Origin: Microcoleus sp. FACHB-61
GTDB lineage: Bacteria; Cyanobacteriota; Cyanobacteriia; Cyanobacteriales; Microcoleaceae
Assembly (NCBI GenBank): GCA_014695295.1
Contig: JACJNY010000025.1
Span: 124,001-188,000 of the forward strand
DNA: 64,000 nt
Reading direction: 5' to 3'
The position numbers were made by a program, and so were the translations under genes. Shown one piece after another: positions 17,980-27,049 of this stretch. How positions within the stretch are numbered: position 1 is the first letter of the stretch; each line of letters starts with the position of its first letter. The notes under the pieces were generated by a model. That model did no database searches. It saw only the letters and a program-made list of their open reading frames with translations, and was not told the origin of the DNA.

Positions 17980-18743
17980 GAGGTAAGGGTGCTTTTATCA
18001 TGTGTAACGGCCCGTCTAGTTGCTGGAAACCGCCTTTCTCAATACTTCCCTTGAAAAACAAGCTATGAATTTTGTGCAGGGAGAATGCGGGCGCAAGTCC
18101 CGCGCAGGCTGCTTGCGCCGAACTCAGACTAACCTCTTGACTGACAGGGAAACTTTTGAGTTATGGCAGTTAGAACACCCCATATCTAACATTGTATAAA
18201 TTATACTTCCAGTTGACTATGCTTTTGAATACCTCCGGCTCTCTAAATCTAAGAGCCTCTGTTGGGAGGAAACACCTTTCCAAAATATATGGCGATTGCT
18301 TACCTAGAATTTTTTAATCAGTTTAATAGTATTTTAACAGACTTGTCTAATCGTGGGTAGCTGGCTTGCTGCTAGATTTAAATCATGGGTTTGTGCCACA
18401 ATACCAGTGTCCTTTACGGAGCTGTGCCGCAGCCTGCTGTTCAACTACAGTTAGGAGATGAACTACAAAAGATTCCTAAGATGTTAAACTTTGTAACAAT
18501 AGTTGGTAAAACTCGACCGTCTAGGGTTTCGGGGCCCGGATGCACATTTTGCAACTGTTGTAATCGCCGATCGACCACTCTCCAAATCCATTTTTTCGAG
18601 TTTGAGGTAAAAAAAACACGGGTAAAGTTTCTACTAACGCTCCAACGGGGTTAGCAATTATTGCACAGAGACAACTCTCAAAAAATGACGGCGAGAATTA
18701 TGTTTTCTATTTTCAAGAACTATAAATAAACAGGGAGAATAAT
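17980..18743. other. 764-bp gene-free region between divergent signalling genes
   Basis: It contains the GC-rich structured element at 18077-18162, a nested hairpin (CCTCC-GGCTCT ... AGAGCC-TCTGTTG-GGAGG, 18232-18269), and AT-rich DNA. A plus-strand frame at 18385-18654 has no protein-like features. Promoters for both flanking genes should lie here, but none is clear enough to annotate. Confidence 0.55.
18077..18162 (+). ncRNA. Candidate structured RNA element with alternative hairpins
   Basis: Within CAGGGAGAA...TGAGTT, hairpin A (GCGGG 18087-18091 with CCCGC 18099-18103) and hairpin B (GGCGCAAG 18090-18097 with CTTGCGCC 18112-18119) share bases and cannot coexist. AACTCA (18121-18126) can pair with TGAGTT (18157-18162). 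The AGGGA + stem-loop + stem-loop order loosely recalls a cobalamin-riboswitch core, but the flanking genes have no B12 link and no canonical B12 box is evident. It could also be a dispersed repeat. Confidence 0.3.
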
Positions 18744-19130
18744 ATGTCTGCAAGTAGCAGTCAAGTACCAACTATTTTGGCAGTAGATGATAGCGTGGTG
18801 ATGCAAGGACTTGTCAAACAGGCCTTAAGCAAAGAGTTTCGAGTTCTCGTGACCGACAATGCAGTGGATGCTTTGTCAACGATTTATCACGAACAAATTT
18901 CGGTTTTATTGCTCGATGTTTCGATGCCTGGTATTGACGGATTGGAACTCTGTCGCACGGTGCGCAGCTTGCCTCAGTTTCAAAACTTGCCGATCGTAAT
19001 GCTGACAGCGCGAGATGGAGCCTTTGATAAGGTACAGGGGCGTTTGGCGGGAGCAACCGAGTATTTAACTAAGCCGTTTGATGCTGAGAAGTTGCGCGAG
19101 GTAATTGGTAAGTTTATCAAAATCAAATAA
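18744..19130 (+). CDS. Single-domain response regulator (CheY-like), 128 aa
   Basis: A stand-alone receiver: acidic pair VDDS (15-16), phospho-acceptor Asp58 in LLLDVSMPG, the switch Thr in MLTARD and Lys in LTKPF. GGGAG is 8 nt before ATG. There is no output domain, so it likely docks on another protein or relays phosphate. It is convergent with the CheB-like gene of the chemosensory cluster and divergent from a GAF histidine kinase, so it could serve either. CheY, PilG or PilH-type roles in motility are possible, but the sequence alone does not decide. Confidence 0.92.
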   Translation: MSASSSQVPTILAVDDSVVMQGLVKQALSKEFRVLVTDNAVDALSTIYHEQISVLLLDVSMPGIDGLELCRTVRSLPQFQNLPIVMLTARDGAFDKVQGRLAGATEYLTKPFDAEKLREVIGKFIKIK

Positions 19131-19198
19131 TCGGACTTGGAAAAAAAAGTTCAGTTTTGAGTAATTAATGAACTAAAAAGTTGCGATCGCCATTTAGA

Positions 19199-19224
19199 AC
19201 CCCGACTTCTTTAACAAATCGGGG
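19199..19224. terminator. Hairpin between convergent genes, possible bidirectional terminator
   Basis: CCCCGA (19200-19205) pairs with TCGGGG (19219-19224) around a T/A-rich loop. It lies between the stops of the CheY-like gene and cheB. T-runs are weak. Confidence 0.4.
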
Positions 19225-19240
19225 GGTGGGGTATTCTGCA

Positions 19241-20344
19241 CTATTTGCGGGGTAAGTCCAAAATTTTTAATTTCGCCAGTAGTAGGGGAACGATGGCGCT
19301 GATGGGTAAAACGTGTTGGGCCGCACCGAGGGCGATCGCTTCTTTCGGCATTCCGAAAACAACGGAACTAGCTTCATCTTGAGCAATTGTCAAGCCGCCG
19401 AGTTGGGCTATCGCCAGCATACCCTCAGCACCATCTTTACCCATTCCTGTTAGTAAAACTCCCGCCGCCGCCCGACCGTAAAATTTAGCAACTGACTTAA
19501 ATGTTACCGTTATTGAGGGGCAGTGTCCCGCGACATTATCAGACTGAGAATAAATAAATCGCCCTTGAGAATCTAATTCTAAATGACGTTTTTCTGGCGG
19601 AAAATAAACAATACCCGCTTGCGGAAATTCCCCCAAACCCGCTATTTTTACTGGCAGTTTAGATTCGCCAGCCAGCCAATCAACTAATCCTTGCAAAAAA
19701 CCTTCACTGATGTGCTGGACGCAAATTACAGGCACTGGAAAATTAGCCGGAAGCTTAGAAATAATCGCGTACAGTGCTTGAGGTCCCCCTGTAGAAGCCC
19801 CTATAGTCAATACTTTAATAGTTGGATATTTAACATTTTCGTTGGAGAACTTGTAATTATGAACTGGTACTTGGCTAATTTTTACAAATTTCTTATTGTC
19901 TTCTGTTTGCACCATTTTTGGATGCCGTGTAAATACTTTAACTCCTGAGAGTATTTTAATTTTAGCTATTAATTGATTGGCCAGGCGAGCATAATCAGAT
20001 ACCAACCCGTTAATCGGTTTCGGAAAAACATCTAATGCACCAGCCGTTAACAGTTGAAATACATTCTGAGTATCACCGATTTGCACAGAAGCACTAATTA
20101 CTAAAATAGGTAGCGGATATTTTTTCATTACTTCTTGTGTGAATTCTAGCCCATTCATTGGTGCCATATTCAAATCCGTACAGATTACTTCTGGCTGAAC
20201 TTTCGGGATTAATTCTAGTGCTTCTAATCCGTTGGAAGCGGTTCCTACAACTTGGATTTCTGGCGAAGCATCAAAAATTCGTTTAAGGACGAGCGTAACT
20301 ACGGGAGAATCTTCAACTAACAATAGTTTAATGGGCGGTAACAT
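19241..20344 (-). CDS. cheB: CheB protein-glutamate methylesterase
   Basis: The N-terminal receiver (LLLVEDSP, phospho-Asp in VICTDLNMAPMNG) is joined to a C-terminal methylesterase with the catalytic Ser in IGASTGGPQA, His in CVQHISEGF and Asp in TGMGKDGAEG. It demethylates or deamidates chemoreceptor glutamates. It is the last gene of the minus-strand chemosensory cluster. The start is placed at the ATG at 20344 (MLPPIKLLLVE); the in-frame upstream ATG at 20380 would add 12 residues encoded in heptamer-like repeat DNA. A 160-bp repeat-rich gap separates it from cheA, so it may be expressed with or independently of the operon. Confidence 0.95.
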   Translation of the reverse strand: MLPPIKLLLVEDSPVVTLVLKRIFDASPEIQVVGTASNGLEALELIPKVQPEVICTDLNMAPMNGLEFTQEVMKKYPLPILVISASVQIGDTQNVFQLLTAGALDVFPKPINGLVSDYARLANQLIAKIKILSGVKVFTRHPKMVQTEDNKKFVKISQVPVHNYKFSNENVKYPTIKVLTIGASTGGPQALYAIISKLPANFPVPVICVQHISEGFLQGLVDWLAGESKLPVKIAGLGEFPQAGIVYFPPEKRHLELDSQGRFIYSQSDNVAGHCPSITVTFKSVAKFYGRAAAGVLLTGMGKDGAEGMLAIAQLGGLTIAQDEASSVVFGMPKEAIALGAAQHVLPISAIVPLLLAKLKILDLPRK

Positions 20345-20346
20345 CA

Positions 20347-20506
20347 GTTTGTTGGGAAATTGGGAATGGGAAATTGACAATGGGAGATTCGGCCTTTATG
20401 CACTGGGAATTTTGCACTAGAAACTGGGCATTGGGTCTTGCTAATTTGTAGTAAATAACAAATGGCTAATAACTAATGACTAATTACTAAGGCTCATGGC
20501 TAGTGA
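20347..20506. repeat. Degenerate heptamer repeats between cheB and cheA
   Basis: GGGAAATT/GGGAATG-like units (20357-20415) and CTAATGA/CTAATAA-like units (20462-20500) fill the spacer. They resemble the STRR arrays elsewhere in the window. Confidence 0.6.
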
Positions 20507-22993
20507 CTAAACTAACCTTTTTAGTGTCTCTACCAACACATCTTGATTAAACGTACCTTTAGGAATATAAGCATTTGCCCCGGCATCAGCCCCTCTTTTT
20601 CTATCTTCATCCGACGCCAAAGATGTCACTAAAATTATCGGCAACTCACTGTATTGTTTTAGCTCCCGAATCTTAACAGTCAACGCCAAACCATCTAAAT
20701 TTGGCATTTGCACGTCAGAAATCACTGCATCAAAATCGCGAGTTTTCAATTTATCGAAAGCATCCAATCCATCTACCGCTGTCACAACTTCGTAACCTGC
20801 AGCTTCGAGGATGCGCTTTTCTTGAGTCCGGGTAGCTATCGAGTCTTCTGCTAAAAGTATAACTTGTTTTCGGCTGACCGTCTCAATGGGCGATCGCGCA
20901 CCAGAAACCCCACGCGACGAAACTTGCTGGCGTACAGATTTTATCAAATCGTGGGGATTGAGTACCATACAAACTTCCCCCGTGCCTAGAATCGTTGCAC
21001 CTGAAACATTTCGCACCCGTTTCAGCAATTGACTTTGAGGCTTAATCATTACATCCTGTGCCTCAATCAAAGCATCTATAAATAATCCCAATCTTTCTTC
21101 CCCAACTTTCAGAACAATACAAGACGTTTTCCGAGAATTTGAATTCAGGGATTCTCCCTCTATTTCCCTGTTGATCTCTTTCCAGCTTTCCTTTGTCCAC
21201 TCCCGATTTTTCGGCAGCCATTCTTTCTTCTTTAATTCTAGTATATCTGCCAAAAAAGCAACAGATAGCGGCTGACCATCGGCAAGTATAGTTGCCTTAC
21301 CTTCCACAGTAAAAATATCAGAATCAGCAACCATCTTTGCCGTTTCGACAAACTCAACAGGCAGCGCGTAAGCAAGATTTTCAACCGATACAATTAATAC
21401 ATTTGCAGTAGCTATAGACGTGCTCAGTAGCAGCCGTAACGTGCATCCTTTTCCTGATACCGATTCAACTTTGATGGTGCCTTTTAAAGCTTCAACATTA
21501 GTCCGAACTACATCTAAACCCACTCCCCTGCCAGAGATTTCAGTAACGAATGTTCTGGTGGAAAAACCCGGAGAAAAAATCAGCGATTGAATTTGGCTTT
21601 CTGTCATGGTGGCGAGTGCTTCCGGCGTGCATATTTTGCGTTTGACAGCAGTTTGTTTAATGCGCTCGATATTCAGCCCCCGGCCATCATCAGCAACTTC
21701 AATGATAATATTGCTAGCAGTATGGTAGCCTTTAATTCGGAGAATGGCGACGGGAGGTTTGCCGAGCTTTTCGCGTTCAGCCGCCGTCTCGATGCCGTGG
21801 TCGATCGCATTCCGAACCATGTGCATCAAAGGGTCTTTTATTTCTTCTAAAATGCGTTTATCAACTCTAATGTCTCCCCCATCCAGGACTAATTCAACTT
21901 CTTTTCCTTCCCGCTTTGCCAACTCTCTAACCGCTCGGGGAAGTATATTAAAAATAGTAGACAAAGGCAGCAGTCTGAGAGTGCGAATTCCTGAGCCTAA
22001 TTCCTCTGTAATTAATTCGAGTCTGGCAGTATCTTCATCAAATCGAGTATTCAAGCGATTTACTAGAGTTCCCAGACGTTCTAAATGTTCTTCAGTCCGC
22101 TGACAATAATTCTGTAACTGCATGACGATCGCGTTTTGTTGCAGCCCAGTTTCCTCAGTTTCTATCTGATTAAGAGCCAAGCGATTTATCCAAGCTTCTC
22201 GACTCCAATCTTCCCACAAAGTTGTCAGCTTTCCGAGAGCAGCAAGTCGGTGTACTAGCCGAGTTTTGGTAACAGCCAGTTCCCCTGCTTGAGTCATTAA
22301 ATCGTCTAAATTTTGGGTAGCAACGCGAATTGTTTCGATGCGGTAAGACGAACTAAAAGAACCGTTAACAGTGGGTTGAGAAGCCGATGCAGCAGCGGGC
22401 CCAGAAGCGGCAGGCAAGTTTTGAGCTTGCTGCAGCAATTCTTGCTCGGATGGTAGCGTCAACAAAGAGGAATTATTATATAAATCAGTGGCGACAGAAG
22501 TTTCACTGTTTGTTTCAGGCGGCGTTTCCGAATCAGTAAACTGCGTTTTTAGTAATTCTTGTTCGGGTACTTGTGAAGATTCTGGCTGTGGTGTCGGGGC
22601 GGCTGGCTGGGGCTTGTTAGAAGCACCCATCATGCTAGCGAGCACGTAAAATGTATTGACGCCCGAATCTTGGCCCGTGACGGCTTCGTCAACGAGTTGG
22701 CGGATGGCGTCTAAACCTTGCGAAAGTCGATCGCTAATATCTAGATTTAGTTGAGTTTCTCCCCGCTTGACTCCTCCCAAAATATGCTCTATTTGATGAG
22801 CTAAAGATGCTACATTTTTTACTCCCAGCATCCCTGCATCGCCTTTAAGAGAATGGGTTTCCCGCAGCAATTCTTCTAACTTAGCTGAGTCCCGCGGGTG
22901 TTGTTCCAAGTACAGCAATCCATCGTCTAGTTTCTGCAAGTGTTCTTCGCTAGCAATTTTAAATACATCTCGGAGTTCTTCATCTTCAATCAT
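20507..22993 (-). CDS. cheA: Hybrid CheA histidine kinase with C-terminal receiver, 828 aa
   Basis: Order: Hpt domain (His47 in RETHSLKGDAGMLG), a variable linker rich in Gln/Pro/Ser (~120-220), a dimerisation/HATPase region with LMHMVRNAIDHGIE and VADDGRGLN, a CheW-like regulatory domain, and a receiver (LLAEDS, Asp in VISDVQMPN, Lys in YIPKG). The fused receiver is typical of WspE-like and gliding/twitching systems rather than flagellar CheA. ATG 22993 (MIEDEELRDVF) is chosen; the open frame runs 41 codons further up through tandem-repeat DNA (23028-23080). A short gap to the upstream receptor gene supports an operon. Confidence 0.95.
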   Translation of the reverse strand: MIEDEELRDVFKIASEEHLQKLDDGLLYLEQHPRDSAKLEELLRETHSLKGDAGMLGVKNVASLAHQIEHILGGVKRGETQLNLDISDRLSQGLDAIRQLVDEAVTGQDSGVNTFYVLASMMGASNKPQPAAPTPQPESSQVPEQELLKTQFTDSETPPETNSETSVATDLYNNSSLLTLPSEQELLQQAQNLPAASGPAAASASQPTVNGSFSSSYRIETIRVATQNLDDLMTQAGELAVTKTRLVHRLAALGKLTTLWEDWSREAWINRLALNQIETEETGLQQNAIVMQLQNYCQRTEEHLERLGTLVNRLNTRFDEDTARLELITEELGSGIRTLRLLPLSTIFNILPRAVRELAKREGKEVELVLDGGDIRVDKRILEEIKDPLMHMVRNAIDHGIETAAEREKLGKPPVAILRIKGYHTASNIIIEVADDGRGLNIERIKQTAVKRKICTPEALATMTESQIQSLIFSPGFSTRTFVTEISGRGVGLDVVRTNVEALKGTIKVESVSGKGCTLRLLLSTSIATANVLIVSVENLAYALPVEFVETAKMVADSDIFTVEGKATILADGQPLSVAFLADILELKKKEWLPKNREWTKESWKEINREIEGESLNSNSRKTSCIVLKVGEERLGLFIDALIEAQDVMIKPQSQLLKRVRNVSGATILGTGEVCMVLNPHDLIKSVRQQVSSRGVSGARSPIETVSRKQVILLAEDSIATRTQEKRILEAAGYEVVTAVDGLDAFDKLKTRDFDAVISDVQMPNLDGLALTVKIRELKQYSELPIILVTSLASDEDRKRGADAGANAYIPKGTFNQDVLVETLKRLV

Positions 22994-23122
22994 ATATATC
23001 TTTCGGTAATGGGTCATCGCTAATTGAGAAGTGGTAATCGGTAATCTAGAAGTGGTAATCAGTAATTGGTAATTCTTTCTTCTATCCCTTACATTTTTTT
23101 CCGAACTTCTTACCACATCTGA

Positions 23123-24928
23123 CTAAACTACTGCTTTTAAATTTTGGGCTGCTTGGTCGAGTTGAGAAATGCCGAGTTTGACTTGAAAAATTCCGGCGGC
23201 AGTTTCCTGAGCAGCGAGGTTAAGAGAGTTGACGGCTTCAACTATATCCTCAATGGCGCTCGCCTGGTTTATTGCAGTACAAGAAATTTCTTTGCTGTTC
23301 AAAACAATGCGATCGATCGACTCGGCCACCCCAGCAAATGCGTCAGCAGTTTGTCTGGCAATTTTTACTCCATTTTCTACAGTTTTTGTTCCATTATCTA
23401 TCACCGTTTCGGTTGAAATAATCGCTTTTTGGATGTCTGCAACTAAAGCATTAATATTGCTAGCAGATTCCTTGCTCCGATCGGCTAATTTGCGAATCTC
23501 GCTGGCAACTACAGCAAATCCTTTGCCGCTTTCACCTGCTCTCACTGCTTCGACAGCAGCGTTGAGAGCAAGCATATTTGTTTGGTTTGCTAAATCGCTG
23601 ACTAAACTGGAGATATTGCCAATGCGATCGGTTTGCTCGCTCAAACGCAAAATTTGCTTTTGAATTGCTCCTACAGTTTCTGTCAAAGTTGCCATTTCTT
23701 TCAAGGTATTGTCTACAGCTTGACAGCCTCCTGCTGTGAGTTTAAGGGCCTGTGCGGCCCCGAAAGCAGCCGCTTCGGCTTGTGAGGCACAAGCTTTGCT
23801 TGATTCCCCCAATTCATCCATTGTAGTAGCAGTTCGATGGACAGCATATAGTTGTTGGCTGGCGATGCGTTCCTGCTGTTGCACGGTGACAGCAATTTGC
23901 GAGGAAGAAGAGGCGATCGCCCGCACAATTTTATTAACCGAGCGAGTAGTTCGACTAGCCAAAAAAGTGGCGATAACGCTAACAATAGCAGCCGTCATTC
24001 CAACTCCTGCAATCAGAGCATATAGCAACTCTTTTTGCGGAGCAAATACATTTTTTGTATCGTTGGCAATAACCACGCTCCAACCCAATTCAGGCATATT
24101 GTTTAATGTTTCAATAGGAGCGTAAGTAATCAGTTGCTTAGCTCCATCAATGCGATCGATATCTATGGCACTGTTAATCTTTCTGTTGGCTTGCATTTTG
24201 GCAAAAGCAGTAAAGTCTGACCGTGCATCTCTGCTCACCTGCTGATTTTCTGTTGCTGAGAAAAACTGGCCATTGCCATCAATCAAATGGTATTCCTCTT
24301 GTTTTAATTCCTCCGAGTCTCTGGTTAATTTATCTTGGTTTTCCTGAAAACCATCTTCTAAATAAGTTATAGGGGTGCGAGTTCTGATGACAGCAATAGT
24401 TTTTCCTGTATTGAGATCGACAATCGGCGCCGCAACAAATAAGGCGTATTTGCCATTGGTAAAAGACTTTCTTGGCTGCACAAGTGTAGGACGATTAGTT
24501 TTAATTACTTCCTGAAAATAGTCGCGTTTGTCGAGTCCTGTAATTTCTTCTCCGGTCGATTGCAAAATAGTATTCCCCTGGAGGTCTGCGACAGCAATAC
24601 TGTCGTAGCCTTCCCCTTCTTTTACATATTTATCTAACAGAGCTTGTTTTTGACTGGTTGATGTTGTTTTGCTGACTCTGGCATCGTTCAGTATAGCTAA
24701 ATTAGCTAGTTCCTTAATGTCTAGGTAGCGTTCAAAAATGAAGTGGCTGACTTCGTTTGCTGTAGATATCGCCCGTGATTCTTGGTACTTAATTACGTAC
24801 TTAGTGAGGTACTCGCTGGCCAATAAATAAGTCATCGCTCCTGTCAATAGAAGTGGGATTGTACTGAGAGCGAGCGCAAAAACAATCGCTTTAATTCTTA
24901 AAGATAAATTTTTAGGTTTTTTTCTCAT
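23123..24928 (-). CDS. Methyl-accepting chemotaxis protein, Cache-type sensor, no HAMP, 601 aa
   Basis: TM1 at ~13-35, a ~250-residue periplasmic region with dCache-like features (YDSIAVADLQGNTI, GLDKRDYFQE, FVAAPIVD), TM2 at ~300-325, then a cytoplasmic coiled-coil signalling domain. The hairpin tip carries the hallmark [17 protein letters not shown] followed by [15 protein letters not shown]. The stretch after TM2 goes straight into the SSSSQIAVTVQQQER signalling helix with no HAMP P-box or GELA motif, the same as in the neighbouring receptor. Cache domains bind small metabolites; the ligand here is unknown. It lies between cheA and a second receptor. Confidence 0.93.
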   Translation of the reverse strand: MRKKPKNLSLRIKAIVFALALSTIPLLLTGAMTYLLASEYLTKYVIKYQESRAISTANEVSHFIFERYLDIKELANLAILNDARVSKTTSTSQKQALLDKYVKEGEGYDSIAVADLQGNTILQSTGEEITGLDKRDYFQEVIKTNRPTLVQPRKSFTNGKYALFVAAPIVDLNTGKTIAVIRTRTPITYLEDGFQENQDKLTRDSEELKQEEYHLIDGNGQFFSATENQQVSRDARSDFTAFAKMQANRKINSAIDIDRIDGAKQLITYAPIETLNNMPELGWSVVIANDTKNVFAPQKELLYALIAGVGMTAAIVSVIATFLASRTTRSVNKIVRAIASSSSQIAVTVQQQERIASQQLYAVHRTATTMDELGESSKACASQAEAAAFGAAQALKLTAGGCQAVDNTLKEMATLTETVGAIQKQILRLSEQTDRIGNISSLVSDLANQTNMLALNAAVEAVRAGESGKGFAVVASEIRKLADRSKESASNINALVADIQKAIISTETVIDNGTKTVENGVKIARQTADAFAGVAESIDRIVLNSKEISCTAINQASAIEDIVEAVNSLNLAAQETAAGIFQVKLGISQLDQAAQNLKAVV

Positions 24929-25059
24929 AACTGATCGCTGATACCATTTTATATTTTAGATTAAAGAATTGAATAATTGGGAATGATTAATGAGGATTGG
25001 GGTTGGGATATTGCCTACAGTTGCATTCTTTTTTGAAAATATCATAACCGATCGCTATT

Positions 25060-26526
25060 CTAAACAACTGCTTTTAAATCTAAAGCAGCTTCATTCAATT
25101 TTTGAGTGCCGACTTTAGTTTGAGCGATACCGCAAGCCGTTTGTGCCGCTGCTTGGTTGAGAGAGTTCATAGCTTCCACCACTTGTTCGATCGCGATCGC
25201 TTGCTGTTTGGCATTCAGCGAAACTTGCTGAGAACTCAAAACCACGTTGTTAATTGAATTAGCCACTCCGGCAAATGCCGCAGCGGTTTCTGATGCAATA
25301 TTCACCCCTATTTCCACAGTTTTAGTTCCTTCGTCTGTTACCATTACCGTTGAATTAATCGCTTTCTGGATATCAATAACTAACAGATTAATTTGCGCGG
25401 CCGATTTTTTACTGCGCTCGGCAAGTTTGCGAATTTCTGATGCCACAACGCCGAAACCCTTGCCGTGTTCGCCCGCCCGCACTGCTTCCACCGCAGCATT
25501 TAGCGCTAACATATTAGTTTGATTTGCCAAATCGCTAACTACAGTTGAGATATTGCCAATGCGATCGGTTTGCTCGCTCAACTGCATAATTTGCCCTTGC
25601 ATATCCTGCACTTTAGCTTTCAGGGCTGCCATTGTTTTTAAAGTTTCTTCGACAGCTTTTGTACCTGCGTCAGCTAAAGTTAAAGCTTGCATTGCTTGAG
25701 ATGCCGCCGTTTCTATCTGCTGTGAAGTCGCCCTAGAAGATGCGCCCAATTCGTCCATCGTCGTCGTAGTTTGATTGACTGAAGCTGCTTGCTGGCTTGC
25801 CATGCGTTCCTGTTCTTCAACTGTTGCTGCAATCTCAGTGGAAGAACTGGCGATCGAACTAATTGCGCGATCGATAGTTCCAACAATTCCTGACGAAATC
25901 ATCCAAGCTATGCCCGCACCAAACAGCACTAACAGCACCGAACCAACCACCAGCGTCGATACGAAAAAGCTTAAAGTTGCCTTCGTGATTTGCGTTTCTC
26001 GCTGCAGCATCTTTAATTCTGTTTCCCGAAATTCCCGGTTCGCTTCCAAAAATTCATTCACTAAATTTCTGTACTTGCCTGTATTAAATACAGCGATGGC
26101 TTTCGCTGTTTGATTTTGCTCCAGCAATCGAATAATCTCTTCGTTACAACCCTCATAATATTGGTTGACGAGCTCTCGAATCCTCTGCAAACGAATTTTC
26201 TGTTCGGGATTTTTAAGGGTCGGCTCTACATTATTTGCCGACTGCCGAGCCAGCTCTGCACCTGTGTGAAAATCTGTTAAAAACTGCTGATCTTTATGAT
26301 TAATTAAATACCCGCGCAGCCCCCGTACCATTTGCTCAGCACCTAGAGATATATTAGTTGTTTCTCCGACTACCTGCTGTACCCTTTCCGTTTCTTGAAA
26401 AGTTTTCAACACCTGATTTGTAGTAACGATAACTACTACAGGAAACCCTAAGTATATAGCTGCTGGCGCTAGATATCCGACCAGCATCTTGTTTCTAATG
26501 TTTAAATTTCTTATTTTAGCAAACAT
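25060..26526 (-). CDS. Methyl-accepting chemotaxis protein, CHASE3-like sensor, no HAMP, 488 aa
   Basis: TM1 at ~15-36, an all-helical periplasmic bundle (~40-185) with the [18 protein letters not shown] segment typical of CHASE3/4HB sensors, TM2 at ~188-212, then a signalling domain with [17 protein letters not shown] and [21 protein letters not shown] domain is again missing. The signalling domain is closely similar to that of the adjacent receptor, suggesting duplication followed by sensor swapping. AGGA lies 9 nt before ATG. The 130-bp gap to the downstream receptor contains no evident terminator. Confidence 0.93.
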   Translation of the reverse strand: MFAKIRNLNIRNKMLVGYLAPAAIYLGFPVVVIVTTNQVLKTFQETERVQQVVGETTNISLGAEQMVRGLRGYLINHKDQQFLTDFHTGAELARQSANNVEPTLKNPEQKIRLQRIRELVNQYYEGCNEEIIRLLEQNQTAKAIAVFNTGKYRNLVNEFLEANREFRETELKMLQRETQITKATLSFFVSTLVVGSVLLVLFGAGIAWMISSGIVGTIDRAISSIASSSTEIAATVEEQERMASQQAASVNQTTTTMDELGASSRATSQQIETAASQAMQALTLADAGTKAVEETLKTMAALKAKVQDMQGQIMQLSEQTDRIGNISTVVSDLANQTNMLALNAAVEAVRAGEHGKGFGVVASEIRKLAERSKKSAAQINLLVIDIQKAINSTVMVTDEGTKTVEIGVNIASETAAAFAGVANSINNVVLSSQQVSLNAKQQAIAIEQVVEAMNSLNQAAAQTACGIAQTKVGTQKLNEAALDLKAVV

Positions 26527-27049
26527 CTTTTTTTCCTAAATTTAAGATAGCATTTCTCTTAGTAATGTTGTGACGCTGCGATAGTCGTTAGGAGTCCCGC
26601 GTGGGCAATAGAAATTAATCGGCAACTTCTGCGATCGCTCCCCTGCAGTGACAGTAGAAAATAGTATCATAGCAAATTCTGTTCTATTACCCTCTTTTAT
26701 TTAGTTTTGGGTGGCGCGGACATCGTTTGTGCAGGCGCGACCCTGAGTTTCCCGTAAAAGATGGTTTTAAACTCATATCTTGCACCATTCTAAGCAATGC
26801 CTAATATGATTTTATATTTTAGATTTTATATTTTAGAATTGGTAATGACTGATGACTATAGCAATCCTGTAGGAATTGTGAACAATGTGTAGGGGTAGTG
26901 CCCCTGTGCCTACCCCGAATCCAGACGGGCAATCACGAGGGATTGCCAATATACCCATTTCACAAATTATTTAGGATTGCTATATCAGGGTTTCTAACAT
27001 GGGTGATCTGGGCCTAAGTTTAAAAGCGGATGTGGTATAACATCTTTCT
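26527..27049. other. 523-bp gap within the chemosensory cluster
   Basis: No gene is seen. It holds A/T-rich degenerate heptamers (26810-26850) and the MITE-like element at 26857-26984. The gap could hold a promoter for the receptor-cheA part of the cluster, but none is clear. Confidence 0.55.
26857..26984. mobile_element. 128-bp MITE-like element with terminal inverted repeats
   Basis: TATAGCAATCCT (26857-26868) and AGGATTGCTATA (26973-26984) are perfect 12-bp terminal inverted repeats. The similarity continues inward (ATTGTGAA facing TTCACAAAT), giving an imperfect ~26-bp TIR. The interior has two small palindromes (GTAGGGGTA...CCTACCCC and GGCAATC...GATTGCC). It encodes nothing. No unambiguous target duplication is seen. 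Confidence 0.6.

Noticed and set aside
18077-18119. Cobalamin riboswitch
   Set aside because: The stem order is similar, but no canonical B12 box and no B12-related gene are visible; kept only as a low-confidence structured element.
18385-18654. Plus-strand open frame of 89 codons before the CheY-like gene
   Set aside because: No recognisable protein features, Cys-rich random-looking translation and no ribosome-binding site.
22994-23116. Longer CheA with 41 extra N-terminal residues
   Set aside because: The extra codons run through degenerate heptamer repeats and precede the Hpt domain without conservation.
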